IMG/VR virus record: IMGVR_UViG_3300026512_000056
Span: 1-25,249 of that record
Length of the DNA: 25,249 nt
Direction: 5' to 3' (one strand)
From: a virus
Of this stretch, positions 6,966 to 14,060 are shown in pieces. The translations under genes were made by a program, and so were the position numbers. The notes below the pieces were generated by a model. It was not told where the DNA came from and did no database searches. It saw only the letters and a list, made by a program, of their open reading frames with translations. Each line of letters opens with the position of its first letter. Within the stretch, counting starts at the first letter, position 1.

Positions 6966-7571
6966 TTATCCTTGAATGCATCTAGTTTTTGGTTGTTTTG
7001 GTCCTGAATATCCTGTGCTGTCTTTTGGTCCCATATAACTATTATATTTCTTTCTTGCATTATCCAATCCTGGGATGTTTCCTGCTTTGATAACATGGAC
7101 TTTTTGGTCATCTTTGTGTCCAGCTTCAATACCATGTTTTACTAAGAATTCAAGAAATTTATCTTTATCGCCAAAATCTTGTCTTGCTGTTAGCAAATAA
7201 ACCTTTGAATTTGTTGTTTTGAACTAATTTTTTTAGTATATCTATCATAAGTTGATTTGGTATAGAAGTGTTTACGAATAATTCAGAACTTACAAACTCA
7301 GAGAAATAAAAATATTCGCCATCTTGTAGTTCGTAAGGGTTATTTGCTATCTTACTATGTTTTTTAAATCAAATTCACTTATCCTTAAATAATCATTGCG
7401 TTCCAAAACGCTTGTTCTTGCAATTGTATATTCAGTAAATACACGTTCAAAACCTAGTGTTTGAATAATTTTTGTTTCTGCTGTATTTATCATATACTCA
7501 TTTATTTCATGATCTATAAGCACATTAATTTTTTCTCCGGGTTTAAATTCTGTATCAATTATATATTTCAT
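6966..7571 (-). pseudogene. protein with HAD-like segment, split by two -1 frameshifts
   Basis: Three consecutive frames read as one protein. Frame 1 starts at the ATG at 7571 (GGAAA upstream) with MKYIIDTEFKPGEK and runs to SEFDLK. After a -1 shift at an A6 run (about 7361-7366) the next frame gives SKIANNPYELQDGEYFYFSE to MIDILKK. After a second -1 shift at an A7 run (about 7230-7240) the last frame gives SKVYLLTARQDFGDKDKF and ends at 6966. VYLLTAR followed by FLEFLVKHGIEA resembles the middle of HAD-type phosphatases, but no DxDxT motif is visible in frame 1, so the fold is tentative. Both shift points read as canonical slippery heptamers in frame (A-AAA-AAC and A-AAA-AAA). The C-terminal 25 residues are also uncertain, since another frame reads on to 6950. 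Confidence 0.6.
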
Positions 7572-7828
7572 TTTTTACTTTCCTATTTTATTTTTAGCTT
7601 TTTAAAAGCTCATATAAGCACACATATTCATACATATCTATATTGGCGATACATTAAGAGGTGCTAACTCAATATGTATGATTTTTAGGCACTTATGTGA
7701 GATTTTCTTGTTTCGTCTATGTCTATAAAAGTAATTGTGTTATTCAAAAGCTATCCTTTATTCTCTTTTATTGCTATAATTATAACATAATAACCTTAAA
7801 TAGAAATAAAATTTATGCGTTTATGTGT
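7572..7828. other. 257-base intergenic region without a supported gene
   Basis: Very AT-rich. The only structure seen is the long imperfect inverted repeat at 7604-7706, plus a TATAATTATA word near 7776 that could be a -10 element on either strand. Open frames here have neither ribosome-binding sites nor coding character. Confidence 0.5.
7604..7706. repeat. imperfect inverted repeat, arms ~34 bases, loop 34
   Basis: Left arm 7604-7637 and right arm 7672-7706. The inner 10 bp are perfect (TCATACATAT against ATATGTATGA). The outer segments AAAAGCTCATATAAG and the inverse complement AAAATCTCACATAAG differ at only two positions. The loop contains GGCGATACATTAAGAGGTGC. It could be a regulatory RNA, a replication-associated cruciform or a decayed element. 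Confidence 0.5.
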
Positions 7829-8191
7829 TTATACAAACTTTTTTATATCCCTTACAGCCTTTTCAAATATTTCTTCATTATATTTTCCAAAATAGCTTGA
7901 TATTTCATAAGGATTAAAATTATATTTTTCGGCAAATCTAACGTGAAAATCTATAATAAACCTTGATGACAAGATTATTTTCTCATCATCATTGAATTTG
8001 TCAGATTCTATTATTTTTAGCATATCATTTAGAGTTTTGCTAAATATTCTCTCAACCTTTTGCACATCAGCTGGTTTTGATATTTCAATATTCTTATCTT
8101 CTATTATTTTATAAAACTCTTTTTCATATATATCAATTTTATCTAATTCTTTTGCTTTAGATTGCATACTTTGTTGCATATTATTATTCAA
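7829..8191 (-). CDS. hypothetical protein, 120 aa
   Basis: Not recognised. Strongly helical, charged protein (EKEFYKIIEDKNIE, DVQKVERIFSKTLNDML) without membrane or metal motifs. The frame opens with TTG at 8191, preceded at good distance by AGGG. The first ATG is four codons later (8179) and too far from that site, so TTG may be the real start. It follows the acidic/basic putative head protein gene by 16 bases and is probably cotranscribed with it. Confidence 0.55.
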   Translation of the reverse strand: MNNNMQQSMQSKAKELDKIDIYEKEFYKIIEDKNIEISKPADVQKVERIFSKTLNDMLKIIESDKFNDDEKIILSSRFIIDFHVRFAEKYNFNPYEISSYFGKYNEEIFEKAVRDIKKFV

Positions 8192-8207
8192 TATTTATCC
8201 CTTTTTT

Positions 8208-8702
8208 TTAATTAATAATCTTATTTTTATTTCTCTTTCTGCTCTTAGCCAGTTTTCTTCTTTCTGCTCTATTCATTCCTTTTACAAGTTTTCCTTTAAC
8301 ATTACAAACCATAGGAATGCCTGATTTTTTTGTTTTTTTGATTTTTTCTGCAAATTTTTTCTGACATTTTAATTTTTTCTTCATTGCCCTTTTGAATGCG
8401 GGTTTTCTTCTTTTCTTAGCGTCATCTTTTTTGGCTTTATTTGACATTCTTTCACCTAAATCTTTATCAAAATCGTCATCCCAGTCATAATTATCCCAAT
8501 CGAAATTATCAGGGTCAAAATCATCGTCATCAAACTCTCCATACTCTATGATTTCCATGACTAATTCAGTTATTTCCGCTATGTCATCGTCATCTAGGTC
8601 TTGTTCTTGTATAAGCTCAATTAAATCTTGTTTTGTCCAATCTTCATCATTATTTTCATAGTCTTGTGCCTTATCTTCAAGCATTTCTCTAAAACTTTTC
8701 AT
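8208..8702 (-). CDS. capsid-targeted acidic/basic bipartite protein, prohead-core-like
   Basis: Starts MKSFREMLEDKAQ, fitting the capsid-targeting pattern with a possible cut after MLE. Residues about 15-80 are extremely acidic (runs such as DDDDFDPDNFDWDN). From about residue 88 the chain turns strongly basic (KKRRKPAFKRAMKKKLKCQ to the C-terminal KSRKRNKNKIIN). Acidic prohead core proteins and basic DNA-packing internal proteins are both known in T4; this protein combines the two in 164 aa. It is coupled to the preceding 70-aa gene by TAATG, and GGAG lies upstream of the ATG. The head-core role is inferred. Confidence 0.6.
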   Translation of the reverse strand: MKSFREMLEDKAQDYENNDEDWTKQDLIELIQEQDLDDDDIAEITELVMEIIEYGEFDDDDFDPDNFDWDNYDWDDDFDKDLGERMSNKAKKDDAKKRRKPAFKRAMKKKLKCQKKFAEKIKKTKKSGIPMVCNVKGKLVKGMNRAERRKLAKSRKRNKNKIIN

Positions 8703-8914
8703 TATTTAACTCCTAATTCTTTTTTTATTATTTCTATAAATTCACTGTAGTTATGTGTTCCATACTCATCTTTAACAATTTTTGAGACAGATAAAGCAAA
8801 ATCTTTTATTGACATACTATCATCTATTTTTTCAATGCTTTTGTCTATCTCTATTGCTAACTTATCTGACTTTTTGCTTTCGTTAATATTAATAATTTCT
8901 CTAAATGTTTTCAT
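8702..8914 (-). CDS. small protein with T4-like capsid-targeting sequence, 70 aa
   Basis: The N terminus MKTFREIININESKK closely matches the T4 internal-protein leader MKTYQEFIAEA, with a prohead-protease type site (I-N-E followed by S). The rest is a short helical, charged protein with no recognised domain. An exact TATAAATA lies 22 bases before the ATG and GGAG at normal distance, so it is a late gene heading the pair 8914-8208. Prediction: it is packaged in the head and processed to about 57 aa. Confidence 0.65.
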   Translation of the reverse strand: MKTFREIININESKKSDKLAIEIDKSIEKIDDSMSIKDFALSVSKIVKDEYGTHNYSEFIEIIKKELGVK

Positions 8915-8935
8915 TATTCCAATACTCCTTTTGTA

Positions 8936-9658
8936 TTATTTATAATTGCAATTATCAAAATGGTACCTTTTCATACCAGAAGTTTTCCCTTCTTTATTAC
9001 AGTGAGGACAAGTAACTATTTCTTGTACCTTTCTTGGTTTATTCTTCATGTTATATTTTCCTCTTTTCCTACCTGTCATATATTCACTTAGTTTTTCCTT
9101 TGTAATCTCGGTGACCTTATGTCCAGTCAAAGAAATACTCAAATTCTTCTTGTGTTCTTCGGTTTTTATGTATTTTTTGCAAGATTTTGCTATTTTTTCC
9201 TTGGTCATCTCTGTTGGTTTGTAATTTTTTAATTTTTCTTTTCTTGATATTCTACCTTTTATTCTATTCTCACTAAATTCGTCTCTGTTTTTTGCTTTTA
9301 TCTTCATTTTTTCTTTCGCTTCTTGAGAGTGTGTCATTCCTTTTGTCCATCCATCTAAACCATTTTCAGAAATTAAATTAGCATATTCTTTTGATTCTAC
9401 TATATTATTTTCTTCACTAAATTTCAATGCCATTTCTTCAACTTCATCCAAATTATATATACCATACACTTTCATAGTGACATCATCTCCATGAACTCTT
9501 AGGTGATTTAGCCAATAAGTTCCTGACCCGTGGTAATATTTTTGTAAATCTTCTTGGGTAAAATATGTAGTCGTTTTGCCAAAATATTTAAGTCCTGTTT
9601 TGTTGTGAGTTGCTATATACAGACATACTTTGTCTTTTGTTTTTTGATTATTTTTCAT
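8936..9658 (-). CDS. GIY-YIG-type homing endonuclease with NUMOD3-like motifs
   Basis: A 240-aa free-standing endonuclease. The N terminus has LYIATHNKTGLKYFGKT, a variant GIY-YIG opening, followed by YHGSGTYWLNHLRVHG, then SEENNIVESKEYANLI and ENGLDG, the order seen in phage Seg/Mob-like GIY-YIG nucleases. The middle has repeated NUMOD3-like DNA-binding motifs (MTHSQEAKEKM; GHKVTEITKEKLS). The C terminus ends in a zinc finger, CPHC with a distal HFDNC. GGAT precedes the ATG. It sits between virion genes and next to a capsid-targeted gene with its own promoter, so it is probably a mobile insertion. The leader carries a strong hairpin and two late-type promoters. Confidence 0.75.
   Translation of the reverse strand: MKNNQKTKDKVCLYIATHNKTGLKYFGKTTTYFTQEDLQKYYHGSGTYWLNHLRVHGDDVTMKVYGIYNLDEVEEMALKFSEENNIVESKEYANLISENGLDGWTKGMTHSQEAKEKMKIKAKNRDEFSENRIKGRISRKEKLKNYKPTEMTKEKIAKSCKKYIKTEEHKKNLSISLTGHKVTEITKEKLSEYMTGRKRGKYNMKNKPRKVQEIVTCPHCNKEGKTSGMKRYHFDNCNYK
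8937..8944 (-). promoter_or_regulatory. TATAAATA late promoter
   Basis: Exact octamer, 22 bases before the ATG at 8914, overlapping the stop codon of the GIY-YIG gene. Spacing is identical to the promoters at 10745 and 23335. Confidence 0.75.
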
Positions 9659-9678
9659 GTAGTTATCCTATAAAAATA

Positions 9679-9686
9679 AATTTATA
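9679..9686 (-). promoter_or_regulatory. variant late promoter TATAAATT
   Basis: One mismatch to TATAAATA, 20 bases before the ATG at 9658, which is the spacing seen at the other late promoters. It lies downstream of the 9706-9755 hairpin, so transcripts from it would lack that hairpin. Confidence 0.4.
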
Positions 9687-9705
9687 AGAGTTTCGTCAGA
9701 CTTAA

Positions 9706-9755
9706 TTCTGTTATATACTATATCCTCTCGTCAGACTATATAGTATATAACAGAA
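9706..9755 (-). promoter_or_regulatory. perfect 18-bp hairpin in the leader of the GIY-YIG gene
   Basis: Arms 9706-9723 and 9738-9755 are perfect inverse complements (TTCTGTTATATACTATAT) around a 14-base loop. An outer 8-bp pair (9683-9690 with 9760-9767) encloses it. TCGTCAGACT occurs twice, once in the loop and once between the outer and inner arms (near 9693 and 9728). There is no U-run, so it may be an attenuator or processing site rather than a simple terminator. Confidence 0.6.
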
Positions 9756-9773
9756 AAACCTCTTATATACTAT

Positions 9774-9781
9774 TATTTATA
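9774..9781 (-). promoter_or_regulatory. TATAAATA late promoter upstream of the hairpin leader
   Basis: Exact octamer, immediately after the stop codon of the 9784-10440 gene on the minus strand and just before the 9706-9755 hairpin. RNA started here would carry the hairpin before reaching the endonuclease ATG at 9658. Confidence 0.5.
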
Positions 9782-9783
9782 AG

Positions 9784-10440
9784 TTAAAAAACACCTTGTT
9801 GTAACATTTTTAACTTAGCAGTTAAAACTTCTCTTCTGAAAATCGGTTCTCCGTTTCCATCTAATTCTCTCACTTCGATACTTAATACATATGTTGTGCC
9901 AGCTGTCAGTTGTTGAGATTGTAATGGCATTATTTGAAAGATAAAAAATGAATCTGCTGATGTTTTTATGGTAGCACCGATATTAAAATCATGAGTAAAA
10001 TTCCCATTTGCATCTGTCTTAATTCTCATCTCTCTTGAAAAATCAACAAAAACACCTTTTAGCGTGATTGTAATGTACCTATCTGCCTCAGGAACTTCGA
10101 TGGCATTTCCATCTGCATCTGTGCTATCATGATACATTCTACCGCTTACTGTACATATTTCATTATCTGCACCAGAAATAACATCATCATTGAAAACAAC
10201 TTTTTCTAATCCTGTGCTCTCAAATATTTTATATGTTTTTCTAAAATCTTCTCCTATTAGAGAATCAGAATTATAGATATTTTCATTCTTGGTCAAGGTT
10301 CCTTCTAAAATAGGAGTCCCGCCAAGAGTATCTGAAACTACCCAAGAACCCTCCCAATTTGATGGTAAGTTTGAGACCTGTTTTGACGAAAATTCCCAAA
10401 TATCTGAGGAATCTCCTTGTATCAATAAAATTTCTTCCAT
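9784..10440 (-). CDS. putative virion structural protein, beta-rich, 218 aa
   Basis: Not assigned to a named family. It looks like a two-domain beta protein. Residues 1-60 (LLIQGDSSDIWEFS, SNWEGSWVVSDTLGG) resemble a small beta-barrel. Residues about 90-215 look Ig-like, ending LTAGTTYVLSIEV, then FRREVLTAKLKMLQQGVF, a strand pattern common in phage baseplate or tail accessory proteins that describe per-axis properties. No signal peptide or membrane segment. GGAG precedes the ATG. It is 12 bases from the capsid-targeted 89-aa gene and probably in the same late unit (promoter at 10745). Confidence 0.5.
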   Translation of the reverse strand: MEEILLIQGDSSDIWEFSSKQVSNLPSNWEGSWVVSDTLGGTPILEGTLTKNENIYNSDSLIGEDFRKTYKIFESTGLEKVVFNDDVISGADNEICTVSGRMYHDSTDADGNAIEVPEADRYITITLKGVFVDFSREMRIKTDANGNFTHDFNIGATIKTSADSFFIFQIMPLQSQQLTAGTTYVLSIEVRELDGNGEPIFRREVLTAKLKMLQQGVF

Positions 10441-10452
10441 TGCTTAATCTCC

Positions 10453-10722
10453 TTATGCCTCTATGACATTATATTTTAGTAAGATTTTCGCTATTTGATT
10501 GTTTAATCTTCTATCGGATATTTCAGGAATATGAAAGAATTTCATATCTTTGGTTACCACTACATCATCTTGTTTTAGTACTGCAGCTATTTCCATAACA
10601 GCTTCTGCATCATAGAAATAAGTAGCAGCCTTTCCATTCCATTCTTTTGCTATATAAGAGTCGATTTTATCATCTGACATTTTCTTGATAGCTTCCGTCA
10701 TATATTCACTAAATGTTTTCAT
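10453..10722 (-). CDS. small protein with T4-like capsid-targeting sequence, 89 aa
   Basis: Begins MKTFSEYMTEAIKKMSDDK; MKTF-S-E-Y-M-T-E followed by A is the closest match in the window to the T4 leader MKTYQEFIAEA, with a predicted cut after MTE. The remaining ~79 residues form a small mixed alpha/beta domain (AEAVMEIAAVLKQDDVVV, then ISDRRLNNQIAKILL) of unknown function. An exact TATAAATA lies 22 bases before the ATG and GAGGA serves as ribosome-binding site. Likely a packaged internal head protein. Confidence 0.65.
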   Translation of the reverse strand: MKTFSEYMTEAIKKMSDDKIDSYIAKEWNGKAATYFYDAEAVMEIAAVLKQDDVVVTKDMKFFHIPEISDRRLNNQIAKILLKYNVIEA

Positions 10723-10744
10723 TATTTTAGTCCTCTTTTTGTTT

Positions 10745-10752
10745 TATTTATA
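10745..10752 (-). promoter_or_regulatory. TATAAATA late promoter
   Basis: Exact octamer, 22 bases before the ATG at 10722; it lies between the 10759-12222 gene stop and the capsid-targeted 89-aa gene. Confidence 0.75.
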
Positions 10753-10758
10753 AACCTA

Positions 10759-12222
10759 TTATACATCGAAATAAATTTTATATTTCCATTCTCTTGAAAT
10801 AACATTTGTCTTCCAGAAAACAGTTATTGGCTTATTTTCCCATTGAATTTTTTTGGGTGTCATGTTCCATACCATTTTATGTATTTTATTTTCCCAAGTT
10901 CTTTTTTCTATATTAAGGGCAAAATCAATAATATTAATTTTTTTGTTCCAATCAATATTATCAAAAGAGATTAATAAATTATCACAAGAAGCATCGATCA
11001 AAAAGTCTTCATAAACGGAAGCCCCTAAATTATCATACACAATTGCTCTTACTTTTAACTCACCAATTACATCTTTGACATCAAAAGTCCAATCTGATAA
11101 ATCAGAAATAGACCCTGTAGTATAATAGAGTGACCAATTTTCATTGCCATTGATATCAGGATTATTTCTCCAGATTTGCCATTCTACTTTTTCTATTGTT
11201 CCATCTGTATCTATGCCATTATGTGCAAAGACATATTCTGAATTTTCTATGGTTCCATCAGGCTCTTTTAACACTTCAAGAGTCATTTCAGGTGGAATAT
11301 TATCCATTATAAATGTTTTTTGTTCTTCAATAGTAATATTCTGATAACCATTAAAATAAGTTATGTATTGAGTTACAGGAATTTCTCCGTATGTTTCTAA
11401 TAATCTTGTAAATTCTTCTGCTGTTACGGTCTCATCATAAAATAGAAATTCTGTATTTATTATTTGCTCTATATTTCCTGATGGATTTGACTCAATTTTA
11501 ATTTCATCTCCAACAGAATAAGGTTTTGTATAATCGAGAAATCCTGTCTCAACAACATAATAAACAGATATGGTTTTTTCGCATATAGATTCATTGCCAA
11601 AATAATCTGTTACTTTTATTTGCACTATAATATCACCTGCATCTGTTGTGGTATAGACATTCCCTGAGATAAATCCTTCATCATTAAAGTTATACTCAAT
11701 AGTATTTGTGCCCATAAAAGCAAATACTGTTTCATTATTATATTTTTGATACAAAAAATGTTTTATATCAAATTCCATATAAGATATTTCATTGGTATTG
11801 TTATTTAATGCTATTATATTTCCGCCAGAATTAACTTTTTCTGTTAGGCTCCAATCAGAACACTCAATACTATTTGGTTTGTTGAGTTTTATGTCTTGTA
11901 CATATACGTCTTCGCCTTTTAATTCTTGTACTATATATGCAAATTCTGACGGAATATTGTCAGTGCTTGTTCTATCTCCGTCTAACCACACAGCTATCAA
12001 AATAAATTCGCCTGAGGCATTTGCTAATCCTAGGGTGTTATCCTGAGAGGATATATCCCCGTCACCAAGGTTTTTTGAATAGTCAGCATCTTCTGTGCCG
12101 AAAACATTTGACCATTTTGTTAAACCATTATTTGTATTATTTACAAAAATTTGAAGAGAAGCATCCGACGGGTCATTATTAGAATTATAGATAGTTCCTG
12201 CTAATGTTATGTTTAATGACAT
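10759..12222 (-). CDS. Ig/PKD-like virion adhesin or decoration protein, 487 aa
   Basis: A beta-rich protein made of Ig/PKD-like modules. The N terminus MSLNITLAGTIYN with a later FILIAVWLDGD is paralogous to that of the 1013-aa protein at 16570 (MSLNYDISCHALD, VLICAWVSDGD). The region near residues 230-310 carries the same module ending in YFNGYQNI as the W/YxDG(F/Y) repeats of that protein. A second module (VEWQIWRNNPD, TFDVKDVIGELKVRAIVYD) follows the PKD pattern. The last ~65 residues are Trp-rich with repeated WENK and W-x(n)-W spacing, possibly a contact or trimerisation segment. Likely exposed on the particle, like Hoc or a side fibre. GGAG precedes the ATG. Confidence 0.6.
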   Translation of the reverse strand: MSLNITLAGTIYNSNNDPSDASLQIFVNNTNNGLTKWSNVFGTEDADYSKNLGDGDISSQDNTLGLANASGEFILIAVWLDGDRTSTDNIPSEFAYIVQELKGEDVYVQDIKLNKPNSIECSDWSLTEKVNSGGNIIALNNNTNEISYMEFDIKHFLYQKYNNETVFAFMGTNTIEYNFNDEGFISGNVYTTTDAGDIIVQIKVTDYFGNESICEKTISVYYVVETGFLDYTKPYSVGDEIKIESNPSGNIEQIINTEFLFYDETVTAEEFTRLLETYGEIPVTQYITYFNGYQNITIEEQKTFIMDNIPPEMTLEVLKEPDGTIENSEYVFAHNGIDTDGTIEKVEWQIWRNNPDINGNENWSLYYTTGSISDLSDWTFDVKDVIGELKVRAIVYDNLGASVYEDFLIDASCDNLLISFDNIDWNKKINIIDFALNIEKRTWENKIHKMVWNMTPKKIQWENKPITVFWKTNVISREWKYKIYFDV

Positions 12223-12232
12223 ATATTGTCTC

Positions 12233-12790
12233 CTATTCTATTTTTTCTAAATTACTTATATTATATTTTTCAAATAAAATAACTTCATTTTGTTTTTTCA
12301 AATCCTTTATAGTATCATAAAAAACATCAAAAGTCATATCACCAGGACCATCATATTTTCCTATATAATACTTCTTTTTACCTTGAAATAATTTCCCAAA
12401 GACATTAAAATCAAAACCTTCTGTATTATCTATCTCTGCCCAATAAAAATCTTTATTTTTTGTATTAGTATATTGTCCTATCATGCCTTTTACATCTTCT
12501 AGGTATTCTCCTGTATATTTCTTCTTTGTTGTTGATGTTAAATCTCTATACTTATATGATTTTTCATCTTTTAATGAGGTAACTCTATACAGTTTTTTGA
12601 ATTTTTTTATCACCTTTAATTTTTGAAGTTCTTTCTTATATTTCCTCAAAAACACAAGAAGATTGTCTCTTGATTCATCATCATTATATAAAACATATCC
12701 TGATAATTCTTCTACAAATCCTTTTAATTCAGGTATTAAATCCTCAACATTTTCTGTGTTTTCGCTTATAAAGTCCTTAAATTTAATCAT
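12233..12790 (-). CDS. capsid-targeted protein, 185 aa, weakly ADP-ribosyltransferase-like
   Basis: The N terminus MIKFKDFISENTEN fits the capsid-targeting pattern (cut after ISE). The start at 12790 overlaps the stop of the preceding gene as ATGA and has GGGGAG upstream; an ATG five codons earlier lies inside that site and is less likely. After a helical segment (18-65) come LYRVTS (67-72), LTSTTK (84-89), FYWAEI (115-120) and, near the C terminus, QNEVILF (167-173). The order Arg, Ser/Thr motif, Q-x-E followed by hydrophobic strands recalls R-S-E class ADP-ribosyltransferases such as T4 Alt, also a packaged head protein. Spacing is not standard, so that reading is weak. Confidence 0.55.
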   Translation of the reverse strand: MIKFKDFISENTENVEDLIPELKGFVEELSGYVLYNDDESRDNLLVFLRKYKKELQKLKVIKKFKKLYRVTSLKDEKSYKYRDLTSTTKKKYTGEYLEDVKGMIGQYTNTKNKDFYWAEIDNTEGFDFNVFGKLFQGKKKYYIGKYDGPGDMTFDVFYDTIKDLKKQNEVILFEKYNISNLEKIE

Positions 12791-14028
12791 TCTATTACTC
12801 CCCATTTTATTTTAAAATCTCTCCCATTAGGTTTTATCCAAAAACCACATATTTCATACTTTATTAAATCATCAGCCAAATCATTATCATCATCTATTTG
12901 TACAAGATTGAAATTGTGAACTGAAGTTCCTTTAGTTACACCTGGGATATAGTTATACATTGTTCCTTCTAAATCTCCAACAGCTGTTGTATTGATAACT
13001 TTTATATACTCTGTGGCATTGGTACCATATACATCTTCTACCTGGTCTATTATAACATTTTTTATTGTACTTCTTACAGGATTATTTTTATTATTTATTA
13101 TCTTATGTTTATCTTTATCCCAATACCCGTTTACCATTGGAATAGCACAAAGTTGCCATGTATTTCCCTCCACTTCTATTTCCCCATAAGCCTGTATTGT
13201 CTGATCTTCTGCCACAGTGTCGTCGCATTTTTGGAATGCTATATTATATTTTCTTACAGCATTACTACTATCTCCATCTGTATCAGTGGCTATTTCTATT
13301 AATTTATACCTACCTTCATTATTATAAGTCCAACTAAAAACAGTATTGTTATCAAGTGAAGTTTGCAATGACCAATCCTGATTATCTTCATCATATACAA
13401 CAGTTCTCACTTCATTCCCATTTTCATCTTCTGATATCTCTATATATGAGTTCAAATCTAAATATAATTCCCAATCAATTCTAAGGTTTTGAGGATTATC
13501 TTCTTGGTCAGTAGAACAACTTGTATATATGGCAGTTGGTACAGTAAAACATGAAATATTTTCTTCATTACATGCTTCAGGTGGAATATTTGTTTTCTCT
13601 ATATTTTTTGAAATGCTATTGGTTTTTATTTCCCATCCTGTGAAGTATCTTACAGTTTGAATTACTGTCTGAAGTCTTGGTACACTTAAAACTTGTCTTA
13701 CTGTCTCATCTTCTTGGTGATTTAATGAAGTTCCATCTTCAGAAAAATCATAGTCAACACCATCCTCTTGCACAATATCATAAGGGTCATTTATAGTGGG
13801 TATAATTTCTGTGTTATCAATGATTGTAGGTTCAGTGGGATTAACATTAAAATCTGGCTGGATTGTATACTCTTTCCATTCTATATCTTTAGTGAGAACA
13901 TAATCATATAACTTTCCAGTTCCGTCGTCTATTGTGATTGTTTGTTGAATTGTTTTTCCTGATTCAGCACAATTTCCTATGTGCTGAAAGGAGTCTGTGT
14001 ATGTAGAAGATTCATAAATAGTTTCCAT
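12787..14028 (-). CDS. virion structural protein with PKD-like and shared C-terminal domain, 413 aa
   Basis: The N-terminal ~170 residues include a Pro/Asp-rich stretch and RQVLSVPRLQTVIQTVRYF. Residues about 175-280 form a PKD/Ig-like module (IDWELYLDLNSYIEIS, FSWTYNNEGRYKLIEIATD). The last ~130 residues share a domain with the 266-aa protein at 15759: IIDQVEDVYGTNA here against FIDQIEDVYGVSA there, each preceded by a Trp-Asp-Lys-Asp segment and followed by a similar run ending in an acidic strand. Probably a fibre or adhesin attached to the tail or head surface. GGAG and a TATAAATA 19 bases upstream support the ATG at 14028. Coupled by ATGA to the capsid-targeted gene downstream. Confidence 0.6.
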   Translation of the reverse strand: METIYESSTYTDSFQHIGNCAESGKTIQQTITIDDGTGKLYDYVLTKDIEWKEYTIQPDFNVNPTEPTIIDNTEIIPTINDPYDIVQEDGVDYDFSEDGTSLNHQEDETVRQVLSVPRLQTVIQTVRYFTGWEIKTNSISKNIEKTNIPPEACNEENISCFTVPTAIYTSCSTDQEDNPQNLRIDWELYLDLNSYIEISEDENGNEVRTVVYDEDNQDWSLQTSLDNNTVFSWTYNNEGRYKLIEIATDTDGDSSNAVRKYNIAFQKCDDTVAEDQTIQAYGEIEVEGNTWQLCAIPMVNGYWDKDKHKIINNKNNPVRSTIKNVIIDQVEDVYGTNATEYIKVINTTAVGDLEGTMYNYIPGVTKGTSVHNFNLVQIDDDNDLADDLIKYEICGFWIKPNGRDFKIKWGVIE

Positions 14029-14047
14029 AGGGACTCCTTTTTATGAA

Positions 14048-14055
14048 TATTTATA
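14048..14055 (-). promoter_or_regulatory. TATAAATA late promoter
   Basis: Exact octamer, 19 bases before the ATG at 14028. The flanking TATGAATATTTATA is a one-mismatch version of the palindromes at 15728 and 19847. Confidence 0.7.
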
Positions 14056-14060
14056 AAAAA

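Noticed and set aside
7347-7571. A separate 74-aa gene
   Set aside because: Its last residues continue seamlessly in the -1 frame at an A-run; it is better read as the first part of the broken gene 6966-7571.
7620-7700. Possible tRNA in the structured gap
   Set aside because: No cloverleaf, no T-loop consensus and no acceptor stem could be drawn; only a single long hairpin fits.
12791-12805. Upstream ATG giving a five-residue longer capsid-targeted protein
   Set aside because: That ATG lies at the GGGGAG ribosome-binding site itself; the ATGA-coupled start at 12790 gives the expected N-terminal motif and good spacing.
13000-13300. Plus-strand frames opposite the 413-aa structural gene
   Set aside because: Antisense of an Asn/Asp-rich coding region; no start signal and no coding character.
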